Source: Streptomyces sp. XD-27 (GTDB taxonomy: Bacteria > Actinomycetota > Actinomycetes > Streptomycetales > Streptomycetaceae). From it: a DNA stretch of 64,000 bases. The DNA lies in the NCBI RefSeq assembly GCF_030553055.1, contig NZ_CP130713.1, positions 2,542,001 through 2,606,000 on the forward strand, in the 5' to 3' direction. Position 1 is the first letter of the stretch. Every line of letters begins with the position of its first letter. The notes under the pieces were generated by a model. That model saw nothing but the letters and a program-made list of their open reading frames with translations, did not search any database and was not told where the DNA came from. A program made the translations under genes and the position numbers. Shown one piece after another: positions 25,993 through 33,920 of the stretch.

Positions 25993-26932
25993 CCCCGGGC
26001 GACCCGACTCCTGACGACCTGACTCGTGACTGCCGGCCCCCGGACGGCCTGTCCGCCGGGAGTCGGAGGCCGGGAAGGCGGATTCCGGGCAGCGAGGTGA
26101 GCGCCACGCCGCCGACCAGCAGCGCGGCGGCCACCCAGCGCAGCGGGCTGACCTCCTCGCCCAGCAGCAGGGCCGCCGAGGACATGCCGAAGACCGGGAC
26201 GAGCAGGGAGAACGGCGCGACGGCGGAGGCGTCATAGGTGCGCAGCAGGAAGCTCCAGGCGCCGAAGCCCAGTACGGTCGCGCCCCACGCGACGTAGAGG
26301 ATGGTGCCGACGCCGCCCCAGTCGAGCGAGGCGAGCGCCGCGCGGTCGGCGGCCGGGCCCTCGAAGACCAGGGAGAGGCCGAGCAGCGGCAGGACGGGCA
26401 CCACGCTCACCCACACCATGAAGCGCAGCGCGTCGGGTGGGGCGGCGCGGCGCATGAGGATGTTGGACACGCCCCAGCCGGCCGCGGCGGCGATGGCGAG
26501 GACGAAGCCGAGCACCGGGCCCGACGCGCCCTCGTCGACGGCCGCCACGGCGATTCCGGTGAGGGCGACGGCCATGCCGACCAGCCGGACGGGGCCGGGG
26601 CGTTCGCCGAGGACGACGGCGGCGAACAGGGCGGTGAAGACGGCCTGGATCTGCAGCACGAGCGAGGAGAGCCCGGCGTGCAGGCCCTGGTGCATGGCGA
26701 CGAACAGCAGCCCGAACTTGGCGACGCCGAGCGCCAGCCCCACCCCGATGATCCAGCGCCAGGGGACCTGCGGCCGTCCGACGAAGAAGACGGCGGGCAG
26801 CGCCGCCGCCAGGAAGCGCAGCGCGCAGAAGAGCAGCGGCGGGAAGTGGTCGAGACCGACCTCGATGACGACGAAGTTGACGCCCCAGACGGCGGCGATG
26901 AGGACAGCGAGCAGGAGGTGAGCGGGTCGCAT
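25859..26932 (-). CDS. EamA/DMT-family transporter
   Basis: A drug/metabolite-type membrane transporter with about ten membrane segments in two EamA halves (HLLLAVLIAAVWGVNFVVIE at the N-terminus; FVLAIAAAAGWGVSNILMRR at mid-protein). 357 residues; the last 80 or so form a Pro/Ala/Arg-rich tail past the normal family end, and part of it is read antisense to the isomerase gene. The tail may be real or may reflect a lost stop. It is divergent from a LysR gene, a common arrangement for regulated metabolite exporters. Confidence 0.85.
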   Translation of the reverse strand: MRPAHLLLAVLIAAVWGVNFVVIEVGLDHFPPLLFCALRFLAAALPAVFFVGRPQVPWRWIIGVGLALGVAKFGLLFVAMHQGLHAGLSSLVLQIQAVFTALFAAVVLGERPGPVRLVGMAVALTGIAVAAVDEGASGPVLGFVLAIAAAAGWGVSNILMRRAAPPDALRFMVWVSVVPVLPLLGLSLVFEGPAADRAALASLDWGGVGTILYVAWGATVLGFGAWSFLLRTYDASAVAPFSLLVPVFGMSSAALLLGEEVSPLRWVAAALLVGGVALTSLPGIRLPGLRLPADRPSGGRQSRVRSSGVGSPGVRRRPRAAASDGPAPAPTAPAAAPPADTSASRTPSTATPPTRTG

Positions 26933-26981
26933 GCGTCGAGCATCCCGGCCATGACCATGAAGGACCAGCGCTGATTACTTC

Positions 26982-26998
26982 ATGATTGGATGCAGCAT
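26982..26998. promoter_or_regulatory. Possible LysR-type binding site
   Basis: ATG-N11-CAT has the dyad spacing of LysR boxes. It lies in the 100-base gap between eamA and the LysR gene, 35 bases before the LysR start. The match is short, so support is weak. Confidence 0.35.
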
Positions 26999-27032
26999 CG
27001 CTACAAGGTCAGGGAGTGGAAGGGGAGGCCGG

Positions 27033-27935
27033 ATGCTGGAGCTCTCACGGCTGCGCGCGCTGCACGCGGTCGCCACGCACGGTTCGATCAGCGCGGCCGC
27101 CATCGCGCTCGGCTACACCCCGTCGGCCGTCTCACAGCAGATCGCCAAGCTGGAGCGGGAGACCAGGACCACGCTGCTGGAGCGGCAGGGCAGGGGCGTG
27201 GTGCTGACCGACGCGGCGCAGCAGCTGGCAGCGACCGCACAGCAGTTGCTCGTCCTCGTCGAACAGGCCGAGACCGCGCTGGAGGAGCGGCGCGGACTGC
27301 CGACGGGCCGGCTGGTGATCGGCGCGTTCGCGTCGGCCGCGCGCGGGCTGATGCCGTCCGTACTGGCCGAACTCACGTGCGCCCACCCGACTCTGGACGC
27401 CCGGCTGGTCGAGCTCGACCCGCATGTGACCCCCGACCTGGTGGCGCGCGGGGTGATCGACATGGCGATCACGCACGACTGGGACATCTCCCCGCTGCCC
27501 GCGCCGGACGGCGTGGAGCGCGCCGTCATCGGCGACGACCCGTCGGACGTCCTGGTCCCGGCCGGTCATCCGCTGGCCGGACGCGACGTACTGCGCCGCG
27601 CCGACCTGGCCGACCAACGGTGGATCTGCCAGCCGCCGGGCTCGGTGTGCCACGACTGGCTGGTCCGTACGCTGCGCGCCTCCGGGCACGAGCCGGATCT
27701 GGCGTACCAGGTCGCCGAGTACCAGACGCAGATCGCGCTGGTCGCGGCCGGTCTGGGGATCGCCCTGGTGCCACGGCTCGGCCGGTCGGCCGTGCCGGAG
27801 GGAGTGTGCACGATCCCGCTGGAGCCGGCGCCGGTACGGCGACTGTACGCCCTGTGGCGGCCGGGCGCGGCGCGGCGCCCGGCGATCACCGAGGCGGTGC
27901 GGGTGCTGCGGGACCACTGGCCGCTGCGCCGCTGA
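27033..27935 (+). CDS. LysR-family transcriptional regulator
   Basis: 300 residues. The N-terminal winged helix-turn-helix is GSISAAAIALGYTPSAVSQQIAKLE, followed by a type-2 periplasmic-binding effector domain (GRLVIGAFASAARGLMPSVL). It is divergent from the EamA transporter and probably controls it. ATG 27033 has GGGGAGG 5 bases upstream. The final codons and stop form the first unit of a four-copy 33-base tandem repeat that continues downstream. Confidence 0.88.
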   Translation: MLELSRLRALHAVATHGSISAAAIALGYTPSAVSQQIAKLERETRTTLLERQGRGVVLTDAAQQLAATAQQLLVLVEQAETALEERRGLPTGRLVIGAFASAARGLMPSVLAELTCAHPTLDARLVELDPHVTPDLVARGVIDMAITHDWDISPLPAPDGVERAVIGDDPSDVLVPAGHPLAGRDVLRRADLADQRWICQPPGSVCHDWLVRTLRASGHEPDLAYQVAEYQTQIALVAAGLGIALVPRLGRSAVPEGVCTIPLEPAPVRRLYALWRPGAARRPAITEAVRVLRDHWPLRR

Positions 27936-29343
27936 CTACTGCAAGACCACTGGCCGCTGCCCCGCTCACTGTTGCGGGAACATTGGCCGCTGCGCCGCTC
28001 ACTGCTGCAAGACCACTGGTCGCTGCGCCGCCGGCAGGGCGGCTGACGGTGCTTTTGCCGCCGGAGCGGGGCGCCACAGGCTCAGGCTGCGAGGCCCGGT
28101 GCGGGATGTCCCGTGGCCCCGCGCCGAACGCGTCCGCGCACAGTTGCACGAACCAGCGGACGCCCGGTACGACCAGCAGCCACCCCAGCACCGCCCAGCC
28201 CAGGTGGAGATGGCCGAGCATCCGGCCGACCGCCGCGACGCCGTCGGCGCGCACGGCCCCGTCATCCGTCTCGTACCGCATCCGGCGCAGCCGCTCGGGG
28301 TGGGTCTCGGCGGGCACCAGGACCAGCCCGGTCGGCTCGCGGCGCGCGATCCACCGGCCGAAGCCGGTGCACGGGCCGCAGCTCTGCGCGACGTAGAGCC
28401 GGGCGGTGGCCGCGCCCGGCCAGGGCCGCGCGCGCGGCACCCAGGCGCGTACCCCGCGGCGGTACTCCGTCCACGCCGCGCCGTACGTCTCGCGCAGCCC
28501 GGCGCCCTCGTGCCAGTCGGCGAGCCCGGCACCGTACGCGAAGGCGCTGGCAGCCGCCGCGAGCAGCCGCCAGTCCAGCGCGAGGGCCCCGAGCAGCGCA
28601 TAGCTGAGCGTGATCGACAGTTGCATGGGATTGCGTACGTAGGCGTACGGGCCGCTGGTGACCAGCCGGACCGGCGGGTCGTACGGCACCGGCGTGCCGC
28701 CGCCGCGCTGGACGAACTCGCGTACGGCGACGACACCGAGCAGCAGGGGCACCGCGAGCAGTTGAGCGGCCGTCAGCAGTCCGGTGGTGCCACCGGGCAG
28801 TCGGGGCGCGGCGAGGGCCAGCGGCCCGGCGAGCATCAGGGCCCCGCTGAGGAGCACCTGCATGCCGGCGCGTACGGCCAGGTGTCTGCCGCGTACGGTC
28901 CAGCGGGCCAGCAGCAGGCCGGGCACCAGCGCCACGGCGACGCCGACCGCCTCGCCCAGCAGCCAGGCGCCGCCGAGCCGGACGACGGGCGCGGCGAGCG
29001 GCATCGCGGCGAGGTCGAACCAGGTGAGGGCGGCCACGACGAGCGGCAGCGGCAGCCGGTCGGCGCCGGCGAGGACGGGCAGGGCGCCCCACAGCAGCGC
29101 CCAGCCGAGCATCAGGTCGACGGGGAGCCCGGCGGCGGTGCCGCCCTCGGCGTGGAAGGACCACCAGCCGGTGTGCACGGCGAGGAGGTTGAGCGCGGGC
29201 AGCCAGACGATCTGCCAGGCGGTGGCGAGGATCGCGGCGGCGAGCGTGCGCCGCGCGGGCGGCCGCAGGGCGGCGGCAGCGGCGGTGGCGAGCAGGGGCA
29301 CGAACAGCCCGACGGCGCGGACGAGCGCGGGATCGGCGGTCAT
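27886..29343 (-). CDS. Membrane protein with ICMT/PEMT-like methyltransferase and thioredoxin/DCC-like domains
   Basis: About 485 residues. Several membrane segments precede a phospholipid/isoprenylcysteine methyltransferase-type signature, VTSGPYAYVRNPMQLSITL. After it comes a soluble segment with YVAQSCGPCTGFGRWIARR, resembling the CxxC site of thioredoxin or DCC-family proteins, then another hydrophobic segment and an Ala/Ser-rich 11-residue repeat tail. ATG 29343 (MTADPALVRAVGLF) is chosen over an upstream start because the preceding sequence is poor coding. It overlaps the LysR 3' end by 50 bases. The reaction is unknown; domain calls are motif-based. Confidence 0.7.
   Translation of the reverse strand: MTADPALVRAVGLFVPLLATAAAAALRPPARRTLAAAILATAWQIVWLPALNLLAVHTGWWSFHAEGGTAAGLPVDLMLGWALLWGALPVLAGADRLPLPLVVAALTWFDLAAMPLAAPVVRLGGAWLLGEAVGVAVALVPGLLLARWTVRGRHLAVRAGMQVLLSGALMLAGPLALAAPRLPGGTTGLLTAAQLLAVPLLLGVVAVREFVQRGGGTPVPYDPPVRLVTSGPYAYVRNPMQLSITLSYALLGALALDWRLLAAAASAFAYGAGLADWHEGAGLRETYGAAWTEYRRGVRAWVPRARPWPGAATARLYVAQSCGPCTGFGRWIARREPTGLVLVPAETHPERLRRMRYETDDGAVRADGVAAVGRMLGHLHLGWAVLGWLLVVPGVRWFVQLCADAFGAGPRDIPHRASQPEPVAPRSGGKSTVSRPAGGAATSGLAAVSGAAANVPATVSGAAASGLAVVSGAAASGPAAPAPPR
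27903..28034. repeat. Four tandem 33-base repeats at the LysR 3' end
   Basis: Anchor GACCACTGG (one copy reads GAACATTGG) recurs at 27912, 27945, 27978 and 28011, an exact 33-base period. The first copy ends with the LysR stop codon (27933-27935). On the minus strand the array encodes 11-residue Ala/Ser/Gly-rich repeats at the C-terminus of the convergent membrane protein. Confidence 0.85.
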
Positions 29344-29461
29344 CGCGCGCCCCCGGAGCACAAGCGCCCACCCACCCGACCGGGTCCGGAGCACAAGCGC
29401 GCACCCACCCGACCGGGGCCCCCGCGTCCTTCCGCGGCCGGGTGCGTCCGGGCCGCCCGGC

Positions 29462-30517
29462 TCATCGCGCGCCCCCGGCGGCCTGCCCGGCCCCGGTCGT
29501 CCGTCCGGCCGGCTCCGCCTTGGCCGACTGCGCGAACGTGTCCGACAGGTAGCACGCCGCCTGCTTCATCGCGTAGGACTGGATCGGCCCGAAGTACCAG
29601 CCGGGGTCGAACGTGCGGCGGTACCGCAGCCTCCACGTCACCTCGGTACGGCCGTCGAGCGTCTGCCGCCAGCGGACCTCCGCGGAGCGCAGCTCCAGCC
29701 AGCGGGCCAGCGTCGTGTCGCGTTCGACGTCGAAGACGACCCGGCCGGGCGCGCGTTCGGCGACGACCAGCCGCATCGAGCGCGGCGTCGGGTGCGCGCC
29801 GATGCCCAGCGCCTTGCGCGGGTTGAACGTGATCTCCCGCGTGTCGCCGACGTCGAGCCCATGGCCGGTGGCCCGCTGGGGGCGGGGGAACGGGATGCGC
29901 AGGAAGAGCGGTTCGGGCGCGTCGAACCTCGGTGGCGCCGCGAGCGCCCGCTCGTACGCCTCCGGGCTCACCGCGACCGTACGGGTGACGGACACGGCGT
30001 TGTCGCGCGGGAGTTCGTACGCCCCGGCGCCCTCCAGGGCGAGGAGGCCGACCAGCGGCACCGTGACGAAGGCGTGGGCTCGGCCGCCTCGGCGCTCGCG
30101 GCGTGCGGCGTCCGCGCTGAGCCCGATCGCGGCGGCCATCGCGTAGAACAGCGGCGCGGCCGTCACCAGGCAGATGACGCCCTCGTTGAGCAGCGGCCCC
30201 GCGAGGGCCAGACCGATGGTGACGGAGGCCATCGCGGTGCCGGTGACGGTCTGGGGGCGGCAGGCGAGCGCGACGGTCAGCGCGATGACCGCGGGCACCC
30301 CGACGTAGAAGAGCGCGGTCTGCTCCAGATGGCCCGCGTGCAGCACCTTGTAGAGCAGCATCGCGGCGAACAGCGCGGTCAGGACGCCGATCAGCCGCCA
30401 GCGCGCTCCCGAGATCCGGGGCCGTTCAACCTCTGGCCCGCTCTCCATCGCCCCGTCTTCCACCGCCCCGTGTTCCATCGCCCCGTCCTCCATGGCTGCC
30501 CCGCCCTTCTCGTCCAT
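29462..30517 (-). CDS. Membrane protein with SRPBCC-like C-terminal domain
   Basis: 351 residues, not matched to a known named family. A polar N-terminus (MEDGAMEHGAVEDGAMESG, from 15-base DNA repeats) is followed by about four membrane segments between residues 42 and 150. The C-terminal soluble domain contains FDVERDTTLARWLEL and VTWRLRYRRTFDPGWYFGP, reminiscent of START/SRPBCC-type ligand-binding proteins; this is uncertain. ATG 30517 has GGAGGG upstream. It is divergent from a TetR gene with an inverted repeat between them, so probably under its control. Confidence 0.7.
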   Translation of the reverse strand: MDEKGGAAMEDGAMEHGAVEDGAMESGPEVERPRISGARWRLIGVLTALFAAMLLYKVLHAGHLEQTALFYVGVPAVIALTVALACRPQTVTGTAMASVTIGLALAGPLLNEGVICLVTAAPLFYAMAAAIGLSADAARRERRGGRAHAFVTVPLVGLLALEGAGAYELPRDNAVSVTRTVAVSPEAYERALAAPPRFDAPEPLFLRIPFPRPQRATGHGLDVGDTREITFNPRKALGIGAHPTPRSMRLVVAERAPGRVVFDVERDTTLARWLELRSAEVRWRQTLDGRTEVTWRLRYRRTFDPGWYFGPIQSYAMKQAACYLSDTFAQSAKAEPAGRTTGAGQAAGGAR

Positions 30518-30538
30518 GGCCCACCCTCCTTCATCAGC

Positions 30539-30575
30539 CGGTTTAACCGACTGACTTAATCACTCGATTAAACCG
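30539..30575. promoter_or_regulatory. Inverted repeat, likely TetR operator
   Basis: CGGTTTAACCG (30539-30549) and CGATTAAACCG (30565-30575) are inverted with one mismatch and a 15-base spacer. They lie in the divergent gap between the SRPBCC-like membrane protein gene and the TetR gene, covering both likely promoters. Confidence 0.6.
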
Positions 30576-30576
30576 T

Positions 30577-31248
30577 ATGATGAGGGACGGCGAGAGGACA
30601 CTCAAAGTGACGGCGGACACCAAGAACGCGAAGGACACCAAGGACCGGCTGATCGAGGCCGCGACGACCGTGCTCAAAGCGCACGGGTACGGAGGCACCA
30701 GCGCCCGTACGATCGCCAAGGAGGCCGGAGTCAACTCGGCGCTGGTCTTCTACCACTTCGGCGGCGTCGACCAGCTGCTGCTCGCGGCCCTCGACCGCTC
30801 CTCCGCCGAGCGCATGGCCCAGCACAGCGCCACCGTCGCCGAGGTGCGCACCCTCGAGGAGCTGGCCGAGGCCGCCACCCGCATCTACCGCGACGACCTC
30901 GACGACGGCCACATCACGCTCTTCTCCGAACTCGTCGCCGCCGCCGTGGCCAAGCCGGAGCTGCGCGAGGAGGTCTCGAAGCGGGTCGAACCCTGGCTGG
31001 AGTTCATCGAGTCCACGCTGGAGCGGGTGATCGGCGGCACCCCGCTGGCCCGGCTCACCCCGCCCCGCGACCTGGCGAACGCCGCGATCACCTTCTACCT
31101 CGGGGTCAATCTCTTCACGGTGCTGGACGCGGATCGCTCCCGTACCGAATCCGTCTTCGCGATGGTCAAGCGGCTCGCGCCACGGGCCAAGCTGCTGACC
31201 ATGCGGCTGCCCGGGCGGCGCAACGGGGCGCGGCGCGCCACCGAGTAG
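30577..31248 (+). CDS. TetR/AcrR family transcriptional regulator
   Basis: About 223 residues. Helix-turn-helix TSARTIAKEAGVNSALVFYHF near residues 42-62, then an all-helical effector domain with an EELAEAATRIYRDDLDDGH segment. ATG 30577 lies 1 base after the palindrome and lacks a clear ribosome site. GTG 30607 after GAGAGGA (30591-30597) is a good alternative and would start the protein at VTADTKNAKD. It probably represses the divergent membrane protein and itself. Confidence 0.85.
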   Translation: MMRDGERTLKVTADTKNAKDTKDRLIEAATTVLKAHGYGGTSARTIAKEAGVNSALVFYHFGGVDQLLLAALDRSSAERMAQHSATVAEVRTLEELAEAATRIYRDDLDDGHITLFSELVAAAVAKPELREEVSKRVEPWLEFIESTLERVIGGTPLARLTPPRDLANAAITFYLGVNLFTVLDADRSRTESVFAMVKRLAPRAKLLTMRLPGRRNGARRATE

Positions 31249-31294
31249 GGCCTATATGCCGGGGACCACGGGCCCGTGCCGGGACCATGGGCGC

Positions 31295-31885
31295 ATGCGT
31301 CCTCTCGCTCTCGCCGGTCATCAGCTCGTCCTCGCCCGTCATCACCGGCTGATGGCCGCGTTCGGCCGTCGCGGCCGAGCGGTTCCCACCGCGCTGCTGG
31401 CCGTCGCGCTGACCGCCCTGCCGACCGCCTGCGTCGGCCAGGGCTCCAGCGCCGGGGCCTCCCCGTCCACCGCCGTCGGCCCCGGCGGGACCGTCCCGGC
31501 GGCGACCGCTTCACCGAGCGGACGGATCGACACCGGGCTCGCCTACTTCCACTCCGCCGCGGGCGCGGCGCCGGAGGTACGGGAGGTGATCCGGACCCGC
31601 GGTCAGCTCACCGGCTTCGCGGAGCGGTTCGGCCGCCGCGCGCCCGACATCACGGCGGGCGCGAGCGGCACCGACTTCTCCCGTGTCGTCCTGGTCGGCT
31701 GGTCGCTGACCACCGGCTGCGCCCATTGGACGTCCGCGACCCTGCGCCGATCGGGTGACACTCTCGAACTGCGCCCGGGCCCGCACGCCACTCCCCCACC
31801 CGAGTGCTTCGCACCGTACGGGGCCGTGGCGGTCCTCACCGTGCCCCGCGAACGGATGCCGAAGCACCCTCGTTTCACCCATTGA
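31295..31885 (+). CDS. Predicted lipoprotein of unknown function
   Basis: About 196 residues. A hydrophobic stretch ends in a lipobox LPTAC (cysteine near residue 46 from this start), giving a mature exported lipoprotein that begins with CVGQGSSAGASPSTAVGPGG, a flexible linker. The remainder (ROQ-like pattern not recognised) contains TTGCAHWTSATLRRS and a C-terminal VAVLTVPRERMPKHP. An internal ATG at 31352 (MAAFGRRGRAVPT) would give a more usual signal-peptide length and may be the true start. Function unknown. Confidence 0.7.
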   Translation: MRPLALAGHQLVLARHHRLMAAFGRRGRAVPTALLAVALTALPTACVGQGSSAGASPSTAVGPGGTVPAATASPSGRIDTGLAYFHSAAGAAPEVREVIRTRGQLTGFAERFGRRAPDITAGASGTDFSRVVLVGWSLTTGCAHWTSATLRRSGDTLELRPGPHATPPPECFAPYGAVAVLTVPRERMPKHPRFTH

Positions 31886-31953
31886 CCCGCCCCTGGTCCA
31901 CCCGTATCCGTGTCATAGAGCGCTTGCCACCCCCCTTCACGGAAGGAGCGCAA

Positions 31954-33807
31954 GTGCACCACGCCACCTCCCACACGCCCTCCCGGCGTGCCCTGCTCAC
32001 CGCGACGGCGGCCGGCGCCGCCGCAGCCCTCGCCGCCGGCGGGCAGTCGGCCGCCCACGCCGCCGGGCGCGCCCCGCATCCCGGCCGCGACCGGTTACGC
32101 GCCCTCATCGCCCGGATGACGCTCGAAGAGAAGATCGGGCAGCTCTTCGTGATGCGGGTGTACGGGCACTCGGCCACCGACCCCGACCCCGCCGACGCCG
32201 AGTCCAACCGCAAGGAGATGGGCGTGGCGAACGCCACCGAGCTCATCGCCACCTACCACGTCGGCGGCATCATCTACTTCGCCTGGGCGCACAACACCCG
32301 CGAGCCGCACCAGATCGCCGCCCTCTCCAACGGCATCCAGCGCGCCGGGCTCACCCGGCCCACCCCTGTCCCGCTGCTGATCTCCACCGACCAGGAGCAC
32401 GGCATCGTCGCCCGCGTCGGCGCACCCGCCACCCTCTTTCCCGGCGCGATGGCGCTGGGCGCGGGCGGCAGCGCCGCGGATGCCCGCGCGGCGGCCCGTA
32501 CGGCGGGCCGGGAACTCGCCGCGATGGGCATCCGGCAGAACTACGCGCCGGTCGCCGACGTCAACGTCAATCCGGCCAACCCCGTCATCGGCGTGCGCTC
32601 CTTCGGCGCCGATCCTCGGTCGGTCGCCGACCTGGTCGCCGCGCAGGTGAGGGGCTATCAGCGCGGCGGGGTCGCGGCCACCGCCAAGCACTTTCCCGGC
32701 CATGGCGACACCGCCGTGGACAGCCATGTCGGGCTGCCGCTGATCACCCACTCGCGGGCCGAGTGGGAGCGGCTGGACGCCCCGCCGTTCAAGGCCGCCA
32801 TCGCCGCCGGCATCGACGCGATCATGACGGCGCACCTGCTGTTCCCGGCCCTCGACCCGGTCGACGACCCGGCGACCCTGTCCCGGCCCGTCCTCACCGG
32901 CGTGCTCCGCGGCGAACTGGGCTTCGACGGCGTCATCGTCACCGACTCCCTCGGCATGGCCGGGGTCCGGGAGAAGTACGGGGACGACCGGGTGCCGGTG
33001 CTCGCGGTCAAGGCGGGCGCGGACCAGCTGCTCAACCCGCCGGATCTGCCCGTCGCCTGGCACGGGCTGCGTACGGCGGTGGAGCGCGGCGAGATCAGCG
33101 AGGCCCGGCTGGACGAATCGATCCTGCGCATCCTGGAGCTGAAGGCGCGTCGGGGCCTGTTCAGCGCGCCGTACACCAGTGACGAGGCGGTGGACCGCAT
33201 CGTCGGCACGCGCGCGCATCTGGCCGCCGCCGATCGGATCGCGGACCACACGACGACGCTGATCAGCAACCCGAACGGGCTGCTGCCGCTGTCCTGCCGC
33301 GACCGTCGGCGGCTGCTCGTCGCGGGTGTCGACCCGGCCGCGCCCTCGGGCACCGGCGGCCCGCCGACCGCCGTGCTGGCCCGCGCCCTGACCGGGCTGG
33401 GGTTCACCGCCGACGCGCTGTCCACGGGGACCGGCGCGCGGCCCGACCCGGCGCGGGACCGGATCGACGCGGCGGTGGCGGCGGCCCGCGGCCGGGACGC
33501 GGTGATCGTGCTGACGTACAACGTGAGCGCGGCCTCCAGCCAGCGGACGCTGGTGGCGGAACTCGCCGCGACCGGTGTCCCGGTGGTCCACCTCGCCCTG
33601 CGCAATCCGTACGACATCGCCCGGCTGGCGGACAGCGGGGTCACGGCCTCACTGGCTGCGTACGGGTGGACGGACGTGGAGCTGCGCGCCGCCGCCCGGG
33701 TCGTCGCGGGGCGGGTCCGGCCGCGCGGCAGGCTGCCGGTGTCCGTCCAGCGCGCGGACGACCCGGCCCGGGTGCTGTACCCGGTCGGCCACGGCCTGAC
33801 GTACTGA
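31954..33807 (+). CDS. Glycoside hydrolase family 3, NagZ-like beta-N-acetylglucosaminidase, Tat-exported; TTA codon
   Basis: 617 residues. The N-terminus has a twin-arginine signal (SRRALLTATAAG then Ala-rich). The GH3 domain shows the NagZ-type KHFPGHGDTAVDSH motif around residue 244, which supplies the general acid/base His and Asp, and the nucleophile Asp in VTDSLGMAGV. A smaller C-terminal domain follows. It likely cleaves N-acetylglucosaminides from cell-wall or chitin fragments outside the cell. GTG 31954 has GGAAGGAG upstream. Codon 48 is TTA (32095-32097), suggesting bldA-dependent translation. Confidence 0.9.
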   Translation: MHHATSHTPSRRALLTATAAGAAAALAAGGQSAAHAAGRAPHPGRDRLRALIARMTLEEKIGQLFVMRVYGHSATDPDPADAESNRKEMGVANATELIATYHVGGIIYFAWAHNTREPHQIAALSNGIQRAGLTRPTPVPLLISTDQEHGIVARVGAPATLFPGAMALGAGGSAADARAAARTAGRELAAMGIRQNYAPVADVNVNPANPVIGVRSFGADPRSVADLVAAQVRGYQRGGVAATAKHFPGHGDTAVDSHVGLPLITHSRAEWERLDAPPFKAAIAAGIDAIMTAHLLFPALDPVDDPATLSRPVLTGVLRGELGFDGVIVTDSLGMAGVREKYGDDRVPVLAVKAGADQLLNPPDLPVAWHGLRTAVERGEISEARLDESILRILELKARRGLFSAPYTSDEAVDRIVGTRAHLAAADRIADHTTTLISNPNGLLPLSCRDRRRLLVAGVDPAAPSGTGGPPTAVLARALTGLGFTADALSTGTGARPDPARDRIDAAVAAARGRDAVIVLTYNVSAASSQRTLVAELAATGVPVVHLALRNPYDIARLADSGVTASLAAYGWTDVELRAAARVVAGRVRPRGRLPVSVQRADDPARVLYPVGHGLTY

Positions 33808-33868
33808 CGGGTCCGCGGACCTGCTGACGGGTCCGCGGGCGTACTGACCGGCCCGCGCTGGAAGGCCG

Positions 33869-33904
33869 ATCGCCGGACGGGCTGTACGACGCCCGTCCGG
33901 CGAT
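33869..33904. terminator. Bidirectional terminator between GH3 and S37 peptidase genes
   Basis: A perfect 14-base-pair stem (ATCGCCGGACGGGC / GCCCGTCCGGCGAT) with an 8-base loop lies between convergent genes. Imperfect CTGACGGGTCCGCG repeats precede it at about 33804-33852. Confidence 0.8.
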
Positions 33905-33920
33905 GGCGGAACAACCTCGG

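Noticed and set aside
31889..31904. dre-like site before the GH3 gene (CTGGTCCACCC)
   Set aside because: Only about 9 of 16 positions match the DasR consensus, close to chance in such GC-rich DNA.
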